64,000 nt of DNA. It comes from Methylomarinum sp965277025 (lineage in GTDB: Bacteria > Pseudomonadota > Gammaproteobacteria > Methylococcales > Methylomonadaceae). Below the pieces are notes generated by a model that saw nothing but the letters and a program-made list of their open reading frames with translations, made no database searches and was not told where the DNA came from. Shown here piece after piece: positions 18,018-27,712 of the stretch; the first letter of the stretch is position 1, and every line of letters starts with the position of its first letter. The translations under genes and the position numbers were made by a program. The stretch lies in the NCBI GenBank assembly GCA_965277025.1, contig OZ255706.1, forward strand, positions 2,356,001-2,420,000. The letters are read 5' to 3'.

Positions 18018-18102
18018 ATGGAATGGACACTGCCTTCCCTTGACCGGCATCGATGTGCCATAGTTAAGGCAAGTTTTTTAACTAAAACGGAAGGAGGCAT
18101 CC

Positions 18103-19164
18103 ATGAAACAGATTAGCGTATTAGGCATTGATTTGGCAAAAAATGTTTTTCAGCTCCATGGTGTTAACGAACGAGGCCAGGTGGTACTGCGTAAACAATT
18201 GAAGCGCAGTCAAATACCGGCATTTTGCGCCAAACTTCCCCCTTGTCTGGTGGGTATGGAAGCATGCGGCGGTGCACATTACTGGGCGCGCAAGTTACAA
18301 GAATACGGTCACGAGGTCAGGCTGATGGCACCCGCTTTCGTTAAACCTTATGTGAAATCCAACAAGAATGACCGAAACGATGCGGAGGCTATTTGTGAAG
18401 CGGTTACACGACCCGGCATGCGATTTGTTGCGGTCAAAAGCCCTGATCAGCAGGCGGTTTTTCATTGTCACCATGGCAGGCAGTTGCTGGTGAAACAGCG
18501 GGTGGCGCTGGAGAATCACATCAGAGGGGTTTTGCTGGAGTTCGGGATTGCGCTTCCTCGAGGCGTGAAAAACATCAAGCAACGCTTACCCGAGATTCTG
18601 GAAGATGCTGAGAATGACTTACCGGTGGATGTTCGGGAGCTGCTGGATACCCTGCAGGAAAGTCACACTTACCTGGAATCCCAGATTGACCGGCTGACCA
18701 AAACGATAACCGCCTGGCACCGACAAAATGCGGTCAGCCAACGCCTGGGAATCTATTCCTGGAATCGGCGTATTGACGGCCACGCTGCTGGCCGCTTTGC
18801 TGGGTCAGCGTGGAGAAGGTTTTGCCAATGGTCGTCAGTTGGCAGCTTACCTGGGCCTGGTGCCCCGGCAATCGTCCTCGGGTGGTAAAGAGCGATTGTT
18901 GGGTATCAGCAAACGGGGGATGGTTACCTGAGGAGTTTATTGATCCATGGCGCTCGAGCGGTCATTCGGCATGTCCGCAGGCGACAAGCGCTGGGTCAGC
19001 CGGGTGGTCATGCCCGGGTAGAACAACTGTTGACCCGTTGCCACCCTAACGAAGTGGCGGTTGCTCTGGCGAACAAGATGGCGCGAACTGCCTGGGCGGT
19101 AACGGCCCGGCAAACCGTCTGGCAACCCATGTACGAAACGATAGAAAGGCGCATGCCGGCATGA
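18103..19164 (+). pseudogene. IS110/IS1111 transposase, two frame breaks
   Basis: The DEDD RuvC-like half starts ISVLGIDLAKNVFQLHG and includes VKSNKNDRNDAEAICEA. The transposase_20 half is ESIPGIGVLTATLLAALLG, and the serine region is around RQSSSGGKERLLGISKRG. The frame breaks after QRL near 18747 (three G, two expected) and after SKRG near 18918 (five G, six expected). Repaired, it reads to RRMPA at 19164, about 354 residues. Both lesions are in G-runs, so error or decay is open. Confidence 0.88.
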
Positions 19165-19506
19165 GATTCTGCCGGGTGGATTAATGCTTAACAAACAAGT
19201 GGCGAATTTTTCGCCAGATCTTCCCTGATCTGTCGAAAAATCCGCGAGAGATAAAACCGATTTCAGGAGGCATACAACACCTGTCAACGATTGCATAGAC
19301 AGTTTATGGCGAAACAGGTCAGACCGCGGCGGGTCAAACCCGGGGAAGCGCTTGAAGCACCGACTTCTTTGTTCAGACAGGGTCCCGCCGGCGAATTCCA
19401 TAGAGGCCAGGAGTTATAAATACTCCAACAACAGGCCGGATGTAAGACTGCAACTGATTTTTATTTCGTCAAAATTGTACTTGCAAAACTGGCGGTGTCC
19501 ATGTAA
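19165..19506 (+). ncRNA. Candidate guide (bridge/seek) RNA region of the IS1111-type element
   Basis: The 340 bp after the transposase have no reading frame of note. In IS1111-group elements the guide RNA is encoded at this 3' end. The stretch GGAAGCGCTTGAAGCAC (19344-19360) carries GGAAGCG, which is complementary to the CGCTTCC right of the insertion, and GAAGCAC, which is identical to the left flank. Exact RNA ends are unknown. Confidence 0.5.
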
Positions 19507-19551
19507 GCGCTTCCTTAGCGCTAATCAATATTTATAGCTTACCAAAACTTT

Positions 19552-21045
19552 ATGTTATTACTTTCGAAAAAACAGGACTGGCTGGGCAATGTCCGGGCTG
19601 ATGTTCTGGCCGGCACCGTTGTCGCCCTGGCCTTGATCCCCGAAGCCATTGCCTTTTCCATTATTGCTGGCGTTGATCCTAAAGTCGGACTTTATGCCTC
19701 GTTTTGTATTGCGGTAATTACTGCTATAGCGGGTGGTCGTCCCGGCATGATTTCGGCAGCGACATGGGCCATGGCCCTGTTAATGGTCACGCTAGTCAAA
19801 GAGCATGGATTACAATATTTACTGGCCGCCACACTTTTAACCGGTGTCATCCAGATTATTGCCGGTTATTTGGAATTGGGCCGATTGATGAGCTTTGTCG
19901 TGAAATCTGTCGTAACAGGCTTTGTCAACGCCTTGGCCATCCTGATTTTTATGGCGCAATTACCGGAATTGACCGATGCGCCTATAGCCGCCTACACCAT
20001 GACAGCGGCCGGCCTTGCGATCATTTACCTTTTTCCCTATGTACCGGTAGTCGGTAAAGTCCTCCCTTCGCCATTAGTGTGTATTTTGGTGCTGTCAGCA
20101 ATCGCTATTTATTGGCAAATTGATATTCATACGGTAGGCGATATGGGCGAATTGCCCGATTCCCTGCCCATATTTGCTTTACCTGATGTTCCATGGAACT
20201 GGGAAACCTTAAAAATCATTCTGCCTTATTCTCTCCCGTTAGCGATTGTCGGGCTGCTGGAATCGTTGATGACTGCCACCATTGTTGACGATTTGACCGA
20301 TACCGATAGTGACAAAAATCGTGAATGTAAAGCCCAGGGCTGGGCCAATATTACTGCTGGACTGTTTGGCGGCATGGCGGGTTGCGCCATGATTGGGCAA
20401 TCGGTTATCAATGTTAAATCGGGCGGCCGGGGACGTTTATCGACAATGGTGGCCGGTGTTTTTTTATTGATTATGGTTGTTTTTATGGATGAATGTATTG
20501 GCCAAATTCCCATGGCGGCGCTGGTAGCCGTAATGATTATGGTATCCATTGGTACTTTCAGCTGGGATTCGGTAATCAATCTCAGAAAGCATCCCCTTTC
20601 CGCCAATATCATCATGTTATCCACCGTCATTGTCGTCGTCTGGACGCATAATTTGGCGCTTGGCGTTTTAGTCGGCGTGTTGTTCGCCGCTCTGTTCTTC
20701 GCCAACAAAATCAGTCATTTTATGTATATTGATTCAGAGCTGGATGAGGCACACAATACGCGTATCTATCATGTCCATGGCCAGGTATTTTTCAACTCGG
20801 CAGATAAATTTTTCCGCAGTTTCGATTTTAAAGAAGCCCTGGATAAAGTTATTATTGATTTAAGCAAAGCCCATTTTTGGGATTTGTCAGCTGTCGATGT
20901 GCTGGATAAAGTCGTGTTGAAATTCCGCAGAGACGGCGCCGAAGTCGAAGTAGTCGGCCTCAATGCAGCCAGCTCAACTATTGTCGACCGGTTCGGTGTC
21001 CACGAAAAACCGGAAGAAATTGAAAAAATTATGGGAGGCCATTAA
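19552..21045 (+). CDS. SulP-family anion transporter with STAS domain
   Basis: 497 residues. The N-terminal SulP core starts NVRADVLAGTVVALALIPEA with the SulP signature SIIAGVDPKVGLYA, about 11-13 membrane segments and a GGMAGCAMIGQSVINVKSGG loop. A STAS domain follows from about residue 400 (IYHVHGQVFFNSADKF, DLSKAHFWDLSAVDVLDKV). The substrate could be sulfate, bicarbonate or another anion; sequence alone does not decide. The stop overlaps the start of the downstream Usp gene (TAATG), so the two are coupled. The IS1111 element in the repeat about 45 bp upstream may have altered its promoter. No strong ribosome site is visible. Confidence 0.88.
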   Translation: MLLLSKKQDWLGNVRADVLAGTVVALALIPEAIAFSIIAGVDPKVGLYASFCIAVITAIAGGRPGMISAATWAMALLMVTLVKEHGLQYLLAATLLTGVIQIIAGYLELGRLMSFVVKSVVTGFVNALAILIFMAQLPELTDAPIAAYTMTAAGLAIIYLFPYVPVVGKVLPSPLVCILVLSAIAIYWQIDIHTVGDMGELPDSLPIFALPDVPWNWETLKIILPYSLPLAIVGLLESLMTATIVDDLTDTDSDKNRECKAQGWANITAGLFGGMAGCAMIGQSVINVKSGGRGRLSTMVAGVFLLIMVVFMDECIGQIPMAALVAVMIMVSIGTFSWDSVINLRKHPLSANIIMLSTVIVVVWTHNLALGVLVGVLFAALFFANKISHFMYIDSELDEAHNTRIYHVHGQVFFNSADKFFRSFDFKEALDKVIIDLSKAHFWDLSAVDVLDKVVLKFRRDGAEVEVVGLNAASSTIVDRFGVHEKPEEIEKIMGGH

Positions 21046-21905
21046 TGCAATTACCCACCACGCCCCAAGTCGTCGCTTGTATTGATGGCTCCAAACTTTC
21101 AGAACCAGTCTGTGATTATGCCGCCTGGATTTCACAAAAAACCCAGGCGCCACTGACTCTGCTGCACACTATCAATCATCATCACGAAACTGCCATCAAA
21201 ACGGATGCCAGTGGCGCGATTGGTTTGGGCGCACAGGAACATTTACGCAATGAAATAACCGAACTGGAAGAGCACCATAACCGTCTAAAATTGCTGGAAG
21301 GAAAGTTTCTGTTAAAAGAAGCTAAAAACCGAGTGGAAAAAGACGGCGTCAAAGACCCTTTATGCACCCAACGGCATGGCGACTTGATTGAAGTTGTGAT
21401 AGAAATTGAAGATCGCATCCGTGTATTGGTATTAGGCATGCGTGGCCAGGTTCACGAAGATAACCCGAATCAGATTGGCGCTAAACTGGAAGCGGTTATT
21501 CGTTCATTACACAAACCCATTTTGATTGTCAACCAGGCATTCAAGCAGCCACAACGCATCATGCTGGCTTATGATGGCAGTAAAGCGGCCGAAAAAGCGG
21601 TGGATATGGTAGCCGCCAGCTCGTTATACAAAAATATGATTTGTCATCTGGTCTGCGTCAATAAAGATGAATCATTATTGCAACAAGCAACTGAAAAACT
21701 AAAATCCGCCCAATTAGCTGAATTGATACCCGTGCAATTACACGGCAAGCCAGAAATAGTCTTATGCGATTATCAGCAACAACAGGAAATCAACCTGGTA
21801 GTCATGGGCGCTTTTGGCCATTCGCGTCTGCATGAGATGGTACTGGGCAGTTTTACGCACAAAATGTTGACCAATACAAAAAAGTCATTGTTATTATTAC
21901 GTTGA
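21045..21905 (+). CDS. Tandem universal stress protein (UspA)
   Basis: 286 residues with two Usp domains. The first is QVVACIDGSKLSEPVCDYA to about residue 150. The second starts RIMLAYDGSKAAEKAVDMVA and ends VVMGAFGHSRLHEMVLGSFT, which carries the G-2x-G-9x-G(S/T) ATP-binding pattern. Usp proteins bind ATP or act in stress adaptation. The gene overlaps the SulP stop, and SulP-Usp pairs are common, so this protein probably modulates the transporter. That is inference. Confidence 0.88.
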   Translation: MQLPTTPQVVACIDGSKLSEPVCDYAAWISQKTQAPLTLLHTINHHHETAIKTDASGAIGLGAQEHLRNEITELEEHHNRLKLLEGKFLLKEAKNRVEKDGVKDPLCTQRHGDLIEVVIEIEDRIRVLVLGMRGQVHEDNPNQIGAKLEAVIRSLHKPILIVNQAFKQPQRIMLAYDGSKAAEKAVDMVAASSLYKNMICHLVCVNKDESLLQQATEKLKSAQLAELIPVQLHGKPEIVLCDYQQQQEINLVVMGAFGHSRLHEMVLGSFTHKMLTNTKKSLLLLR

Positions 21906-21972
21906 CGATTTTCTCATGTACTTAATCAATTACAAGTTATCAGTTCAATGGTCAGAGCAAACTTAACTTAAC

Positions 21973-22122
21973 AAAGCGCTGAACAAATCATCCATGATTT
22001 ATCAGCGCCCGCAAAGCGTTGCACAATTTACACTTTGCTTACAAAATCAATAACTTATATCTATCTATTTTGATGACACATCCCCGTGTCGCCAGGAACT
22101 GCGAATAAATCAGCGATTCCTC
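21973..22122. repeat. DRE copy upstream of aceE
   Basis: It runs from AAAGCGCTGAACAAATCATCC to AATAAATCAGCGATTCCTC with all the internal dyads. It occupies most of the 300-bp gap between the Usp gene and aceE; I see no clear promoter in the rest. Confidence 0.87.
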
Positions 22123-22206
22123 AATAGGGTTCATTTCCAAAAAAGCGGCTGAACAGTTACAATTGCACGATTAACTCGACATCCACTGATTTCATTAGGG
22201 TGAATA

Positions 22207-24891
22207 ATGAATAAAAGTCTTAACACCGACATCACGACGCAAACCGATATCGATCCCGAAGAAACCCGGGAATGGATTGAGGCACTGGAATCGGTCATCG
22301 CCAACGAAGGAAAAGACCGCGCCGGCTATTTGATCGAAACGCTGGTCACAGCAGCCCGTAAAGCGGGCACAGACATTCCGTTCAGCGCCACCACGCCTTA
22401 TATCAACACGATTCCGGTTTCCCAGCAGCCGAAGTACCCCGGCAAGACGGATATAGAGCGTACGATTCGCTCTTATATCCGCTGGAATGCGATGATGATG
22501 GTGTTGCGCGCCAATAAAAACACCAACGTCGGTGGCCATATCGCCAGTTTCGCCTCGGCTATTACCTTATATGATGTCGGGCAAAATCATTTCTGGCATG
22601 GCGCCAGTGATAATCACGGTGGTGATTTGATTTTTATTCAGGGTCATTCCGCACCCGGTACTTATGCCCACGCTTTTTTACTGGGGCGTTTGACTGAAGA
22701 GCAATTGGACAATTTCCGCCAGGAAGTCGGTGGTAACGGTTTATCTTCATATCCTCACCCGTGGCTGATGCCCAATTTCTGGCAGTTCCCGACTGTTTCC
22801 ATGGGTTTAGGCCCCATCATGGCTATTTATCAGGCCCGCTTCATGCATTATATGCAAGATCGCGGCATGGCAAAAACCGAAGGTCGTAAGGTCTGGGCAT
22901 TTTTAGGTGATGGCGAATGTGATGAGCCTGAAACGCTCGGTGCTATCGGCATGGCCGGCCGTGAGCAGTTGGATAATCTGATTTTTGTTATCAATTGTAA
23001 TCTGCAACGGCTCGATGGCCCGGTGCGCGGCAATGGTAAAATCATTCAGGAACTGGAAGGTGTTTTCCGCGGCGCACGCTGGAATGTCATCAAAGTTATC
23101 TGGGGGCGTCGCTGGGATGCTCTGTTGGCGAGAGATAAAGACGGTCTGATCGTCAAACGCATGATGGAATGTGTCGATGGTGATTACCAGACCTTCAAAT
23201 CCAAAGATGGCGCTTATGTACGGGAAAAATTTTTCAATACGCCGGAACTGCAAGCCTTGGTTGCCGATTACACTGACCGCGATATCTGGGAACTGAATCG
23301 CGGTGGTCATGATCCGTTAAAAGTATTTGCCGCCTATAAAGCCGCTTCCGAACATACCGGTCAACCCACTGTTATTCTGGCCAAAACGATTAAAGGTTAT
23401 GGCATGGGAGCCTCTGGACAGGCACAAAACACCAGCCATCAACAAAAGAAAATGAGTATGGAGTCGATCCGTAATATTCGTGATCGCTACCAATTACCCG
23501 TAAGCGATGAAGAACTGGAAGACCTGCCTTATCTGAAGCTGCCGGAAGACTCCAAAGAACTGACCTATCTGCGCCAACGCCGAACTGAACTGGACGGCTA
23601 TTTGCCCGCCAGACAAGAAAAGGCCTACCCGCTGGAAATTCCTTCCCTTGATACTTTCAAGGCAATGCTGCAAGGCCCGGGAGAAGGCCATGAAATTTCC
23701 ACCACCATGGCCTTTGTGCGTATTCTGAACACGCTGGTCAAAGATAAACAAATCGGCAAGCGCGTCGTGCCCATCGTACCGGATGAATCCCGCACGTTCG
23801 GCATGGAAGGTATGTTCCGTCAGTTAGGCATCTGGTCTCATGTCGGTCAGCTGTACACCCCGCAAGATGCTGAACAATTATTGTTCTACAAGGAAGATCA
23901 ACACGGCCAGGTGCTTCAGGAAGGTATTAACGAAGCAGGCGGTCTGTGTGACTTCATTGCAGCAGGTACGGCCTATTCCACACACGGTGTACCGATGATT
24001 CCATTTTTCATCTATTACTCCATGTTTGGCTTTCAACGTGTCGGCGATTTGATCTGGGCCGCTGCCGATCAACGCACCCGCGGATTTCTGTTAGGCGGAA
24101 CTGCTGGTCGCACCACCTTGAATGGTGAGGGCTTACAGCACCAGGATGGCCACAGCCACTTGATGTCGGCTACCGTACCGAATTGTTTAAGTTACGACCC
24201 GACTTTCGCTTATGAGCTTGTCGTCATCATTCATGATGGCCTGAAACGCATGTACGCCAATCAGGAAGATGTGTTTTATTACATCACCCTGATGAATGAA
24301 AACTATGAACACCCATCCATACCGGAAGGTGTTGAAGAGGACATTCTCAAAGGCATGTATCTGTTCAAAAAAGGCGCAGGCATCCGTAGCAACAAACCTC
24401 GTGTACAACTTCTGGGTTCCGGCACTATTTTCTGCGAAGCTATTAAAGCTGCGGAATTATTACGCGATGACTGGGGGGTTGAAGCCGATCTCTGGAGCTG
24501 CCCAAGTTTTACCCAGCTGGCGCGCGATGGTCAGGAATGTGAACGCTGGAACCGTTTGCATCCAGACAGTAAGCCTAAACAGCCGCATGTCAGCAAATTA
24601 CTGGAAAAAGCCAAAGGACCTGTGATTGCCGCGACTGATTACATGCGCCTGTTCGCCGATCAGATTCGTCCTTACATCAGCCAACCTTATCGCGTATTGG
24701 GAACGGATGGTTTTGGCCGCTCAGATACCCGTGAAAATCTGCGCAAATTCTTTGAGGTGGATCGCTATCATATTACAGTTGTGGCCCTATACAGCCTGGT
24801 CGAACAAGGTGATCTGGACGCAAAGAAAATTGAGGTGGCATTGGCTAAATATAATATTGACACGGATGTAGACGCACCGTGGACACGTTAA
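22207..24891 (+). CDS. aceE: Pyruvate dehydrogenase E1, homodimeric
   Basis: 894 residues, close to the E. coli size (887). It decarboxylates pyruvate with thiamine diphosphate and passes the acetyl group to the E2 lipoyl arm. The ThDP motif is FLGDGECDEPETLG followed by LIFVINCNLQRLDGPVRGNG. The catalytic His region YDVGQNHFWHGASDNHGGD and the C-terminal transketolase-like part (TAGRTTLNGEGLQHQDGHSH) are present. It heads an aceE-aceF-lpdA operon with short gaps (15 and 13 bp). The start at 22207 follows TTAGGGTGA. Confidence 0.97.
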   Translation: MNKSLNTDITTQTDIDPEETREWIEALESVIANEGKDRAGYLIETLVTAARKAGTDIPFSATTPYINTIPVSQQPKYPGKTDIERTIRSYIRWNAMMMVLRANKNTNVGGHIASFASAITLYDVGQNHFWHGASDNHGGDLIFIQGHSAPGTYAHAFLLGRLTEEQLDNFRQEVGGNGLSSYPHPWLMPNFWQFPTVSMGLGPIMAIYQARFMHYMQDRGMAKTEGRKVWAFLGDGECDEPETLGAIGMAGREQLDNLIFVINCNLQRLDGPVRGNGKIIQELEGVFRGARWNVIKVIWGRRWDALLARDKDGLIVKRMMECVDGDYQTFKSKDGAYVREKFFNTPELQALVADYTDRDIWELNRGGHDPLKVFAAYKAASEHTGQPTVILAKTIKGYGMGASGQAQNTSHQQKKMSMESIRNIRDRYQLPVSDEELEDLPYLKLPEDSKELTYLRQRRTELDGYLPARQEKAYPLEIPSLDTFKAMLQGPGEGHEISTTMAFVRILNTLVKDKQIGKRVVPIVPDESRTFGMEGMFRQLGIWSHVGQLYTPQDAEQLLFYKEDQHGQVLQEGINEAGGLCDFIAAGTAYSTHGVPMIPFFIYYSMFGFQRVGDLIWAAADQRTRGFLLGGTAGRTTLNGEGLQHQDGHSHLMSATVPNCLSYDPTFAYELVVIIHDGLKRMYANQEDVFYYITLMNENYEHPSIPEGVEEDILKGMYLFKKGAGIRSNKPRVQLLGSGTIFCEAIKAAELLRDDWGVEADLWSCPSFTQLARDGQECERWNRLHPDSKPKQPHVSKLLEKAKGPVIAATDYMRLFADQIRPYISQPYRVLGTDGFGRSDTRENLRKFFEVDRYHITVVALYSLVEQGDLDAKKIEVALAKYNIDTDVDAPWTR

Positions 24892-24906
24892 TAAAAGGTT
24901 TTTTAA

Positions 24907-26214
24907 ATGGCGACACAAGAAATTAAAGTTCCTGACCTGGGCAATGTCGATAATATCGATGTTATCGAAGTGTTGGTTCAGCCAGGTGACAAGGTAGAAC
25001 TGGAACAAACCCTGGCTGTTCTGGAAACGGATAAAGCCACGATGGATTTGCCGGCCAGTGCAGCAGGTACCGTTGAACAGGTTCATATTAAAGTAGGCGA
25101 CAAAGTCAGCGAAGGAACCCTGGTGGTTACTGTAAGCAGTGATGCTGCCGCCAGTAGTAGTGAAGAAAAAGCAGAACCCGCCAACAAAGCTGCTGAAGAG
25201 CCGGCCACTCCTGTCGAGCCTGAGGAAACAAAAGTCGAAACAGCGCCGCCGGCCAAAACCGAACAGTCAGCTGCGGCAACCGACCGCCCAGCCCTTACAC
25301 CGATGAGTGATGCGGCGCATAAAATCCATGCGACCCCCAGCGTACGTCTGTTTGCCCGGGAACTGGGTGTAGACATTCACCAGATTCCAGAAGGCAGCGG
25401 TCGTAAAGGGCGAATTTTAAAAGAAGATGTTAAAAAATTCGTTAAAAACATTGTCCAGTCCGGCGCTACACAAGGCGGCGCGGGTATTCCGGCCATTCCA
25501 GCCGTCGATTTTAGCCAGTTTGGTGAAATCGAAGAAAAACCATTAAGCAAAATCAAAAAACTGACCGGCCAGAACATGACGCGGGTGTGGCTGAATCTGC
25601 CGATGGTGACCTATCATGACGAAGTGGATATCACCGAACTGGAAGCCTTCCGCAAAGCCACCAATGCCGATAAAAACAATGAAATCCGCCTGACCGCCCT
25701 GGTCTTCATCATGAAGGCGCTGGTTGCGGCCATGAAGCAGTTTCCCGCTTTCAACAGTTCCTTGTCAGCCGATGGCGAGAAATTGATTTTCAAACAATAT
25801 TTCCATATCGGCATTGCTGTCGATACGCCGAATGGTCTGGTCGTCCCGGTCATTCGTGATGTCGATAAAAAAGGCGTTTTCCAATTATCAGAAGAACTGG
25901 GCGAAAAAAGCGCCTTGGCGCGTAAAGGCCGGCTGATGCCAAACGATATGCAAGGTGGTTGTATGACCATCTCCAGCCTGGGCGGTATCGGTGGCTCGGC
26001 ATTCACACCCATTGTCAACGCACCGGAAGTGGCCATTTTAGGCGTGACACGCGCCAAAATGCAACCGGTTTGGGATGGTAATGCCTTTATTCCACGACTC
26101 ATGCTGCCACTGGATCTGACTTATGACCATCGGGTCATCGATGGTGCAGAAGGCGCACGCTTTATGGAAGCGGTTAAATCTTATCTGGGCGATATTCGCC
26201 GCTTAATACTTTAA
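24907..26214 (+). CDS. aceF: Dihydrolipoamide acetyltransferase E2
   Basis: 435 residues. There is one lipoyl domain (1-78) with the lipoylated Lys43 in LETDKATMDLPA, and an Ala/Pro/Glu-rich linker (about 80-130). A peripheral subunit-binding domain follows (about 140-175, SVRLFARELGVDIHQIPEGS). The catalytic trimer domain has the active-site His408 and Asp412 in YDHRVIDGAEG. It forms the core of the pyruvate dehydrogenase complex. E. coli has three lipoyl domains, while many gammaproteobacteria have one or two. It sits between aceE and lpdA. Confidence 0.96.
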   Translation: MATQEIKVPDLGNVDNIDVIEVLVQPGDKVELEQTLAVLETDKATMDLPASAAGTVEQVHIKVGDKVSEGTLVVTVSSDAAASSSEEKAEPANKAAEEPATPVEPEETKVETAPPAKTEQSAAATDRPALTPMSDAAHKIHATPSVRLFARELGVDIHQIPEGSGRKGRILKEDVKKFVKNIVQSGATQGGAGIPAIPAVDFSQFGEIEEKPLSKIKKLTGQNMTRVWLNLPMVTYHDEVDITELEAFRKATNADKNNEIRLTALVFIMKALVAAMKQFPAFNSSLSADGEKLIFKQYFHIGIAVDTPNGLVVPVIRDVDKKGVFQLSEELGEKSALARKGRLMPNDMQGGCMTISSLGGIGGSAFTPIVNAPEVAILGVTRAKMQPVWDGNAFIPRLMLPLDLTYDHRVIDGAEGARFMEAVKSYLGDIRRLIL

Positions 26215-26227
26215 TAGGAGTCAGAGT

Positions 26228-27673
26228 ATGTCTGCTACATCTCTCAATGCAGAAGTTCTGGTACTGGGCGGAGGCCCTGGTGGTTATACCGCCGCTTTTC
26301 GTGCTGCCGACCTGGGCAAACAAGTCGTTTTGGTGGAGAAATATCCGGTATTGGGCGGCGTATGCCTGAATGTCGGCTGTATTCCCTCGAAAGCATTGTT
26401 ACATATGGCGCAAATCATCCATGAAGCTGAAGAGGCGGCTTCTCATGGCGTCAGTTTTGGCAAACCTGAAATTGATCTGGATAAGCTTCGCAGCTTCAAG
26501 GAAAATGTTACCAAGACATTGAACCAGGGACTCGATGGCCTGGTCAAGCAGCGCAAGATTACCCGTTTGCAGGGCGTCGGTCAGTTTACATCGGCCAATA
26601 CACTGGAAGTCAGTGGTGACGACGGGATACAAACAATCACTTTTGAGCATGCAATTATCGCGGCCGGCTCAGCACCTACCCAAATTCCTGTTTTCCCGAA
26701 TGATGACCCGCGTTTGCTGGATTCGACGGGTGCTTTGGCATTAGAAGATATTCCGGAAAAACTGCTCATCGTCGGTGGTGGCATTATCGGCCTGGAAATG
26801 GCGACGGTTTATCATGCCCTGGGTTCAAAAATCAGCATTGTGGAATTGATGCCGCAAATCATCCCCGGCTGCGATAAAGACCTGGTGATGCCGCTGCAAA
26901 AACGTATCAAGAAGCAATACGAAAATATCTGGCTGAAAACCAAAGTCTCTGCCATCGAATCCACCGATGCCGGATTGAAAGTCAGTTTTGAAGGTGACAA
27001 AGCACCTGAATCGGAAGTTTTTGATAAAGTACTGGTAGCCGTCGGTCGCCGTCCGAATGGCGCCAAAATTGCGGCGGATAAAGCTGGGGTACAGGTTGAT
27101 AAAGCCGGCTTCATTCCGGTCGATAAACAAATGCGCACCAATATTCCGCATATCTTCGCCATCGGCGACATTGTCGGCAACCCGATGCTGGCTCATAAAG
27201 CCGTACATGAAGGTAAAGTTGCGGCCGAAGTGATCGCAGGTCAACAATCTGCTTTCGATGCGCTGACTATTCCATCTGTGGCCTATACCGACCCAGAAGT
27301 CGCCTGGATGGGTGTTACCGAAAACCAGGCCAAAGAACAGGGTATTGAATATGAAAAAGGCGCCTTTCCCTGGGCTGCCAGTGGTCGTTCCTTGAGTTTG
27401 GGACGAAATGAAGGTGTCACCAAAGTCTTGTGTGATAAAAAGACCGGCCGCATCATTGGCGCCGGCATGGTTGGTCCCAATGCCGGTGAATTGATTGCCG
27501 AAGCGGTATTGGCACTGGAAATGGGCGCGGATGCAGAAGATATCGGTTTGACCATTCATCCACACCCGACTTTATCCGAAACCTTTGCCTTTGCCGCTGA
27601 AATGATTACCGGCAGCATTACCGATCTTTACGTCAAGAAAAAAATAAATCATTTAAATGGTGGGTTTTTTTAA
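26228..27673 (+). CDS. lpdA: Dihydrolipoamide dehydrogenase E3
   Basis: 481 residues. The FAD-binding motif GGGPGGYTAAFRAADLG is at 14-30 and the redox disulfide Cys46/Cys51 is in GGVCLNVGCIPSK. An NAD-binding GGGIIGLEMATVYHALG, the FAD segment IFAIGDIVGNPML and the catalytic HPHPTLSE near the C-terminus complete it. It reoxidises dihydrolipoyl E2 with NAD+. It starts with AGGAGTCAGAG before the ATG and is the third gene of the PDH operon. Confidence 0.97.
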   Translation: MSATSLNAEVLVLGGGPGGYTAAFRAADLGKQVVLVEKYPVLGGVCLNVGCIPSKALLHMAQIIHEAEEAASHGVSFGKPEIDLDKLRSFKENVTKTLNQGLDGLVKQRKITRLQGVGQFTSANTLEVSGDDGIQTITFEHAIIAAGSAPTQIPVFPNDDPRLLDSTGALALEDIPEKLLIVGGGIIGLEMATVYHALGSKISIVELMPQIIPGCDKDLVMPLQKRIKKQYENIWLKTKVSAIESTDAGLKVSFEGDKAPESEVFDKVLVAVGRRPNGAKIAADKAGVQVDKAGFIPVDKQMRTNIPHIFAIGDIVGNPMLAHKAVHEGKVAAEVIAGQQSAFDALTIPSVAYTDPEVAWMGVTENQAKEQGIEYEKGAFPWAASGRSLSLGRNEGVTKVLCDKKTGRIIGAGMVGPNAGELIAEAVLALEMGADAEDIGLTIHPHPTLSETFAFAAEMITGSITDLYVKKKINHLNGGFF

Positions 27674-27712
27674 TGTACACCACCCTACTGTTAAAACCAT
27701 GAGGATAACATC

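Larger units (their letters stand above)
18018..19506 (+). mobile_element. IS110 family, IS1111-type element
   Basis: The subterminal inverted repeats TGGACACTGCC (near 18024) and GGCGGTGTCCA (near 19491) are the IS1111-group hallmark. The element lies inside the terminal palindrome of a DRE, between ATTTAATCAG and CGCTTCC. A 340-bp non-coding 3' end follows the transposase gene. Confidence 0.88.

Noticed and set aside
26825..27565. 246-codon frame opposite lpdA
   Set aside because: It is the shadow of an intact, conserved lpdA gene.
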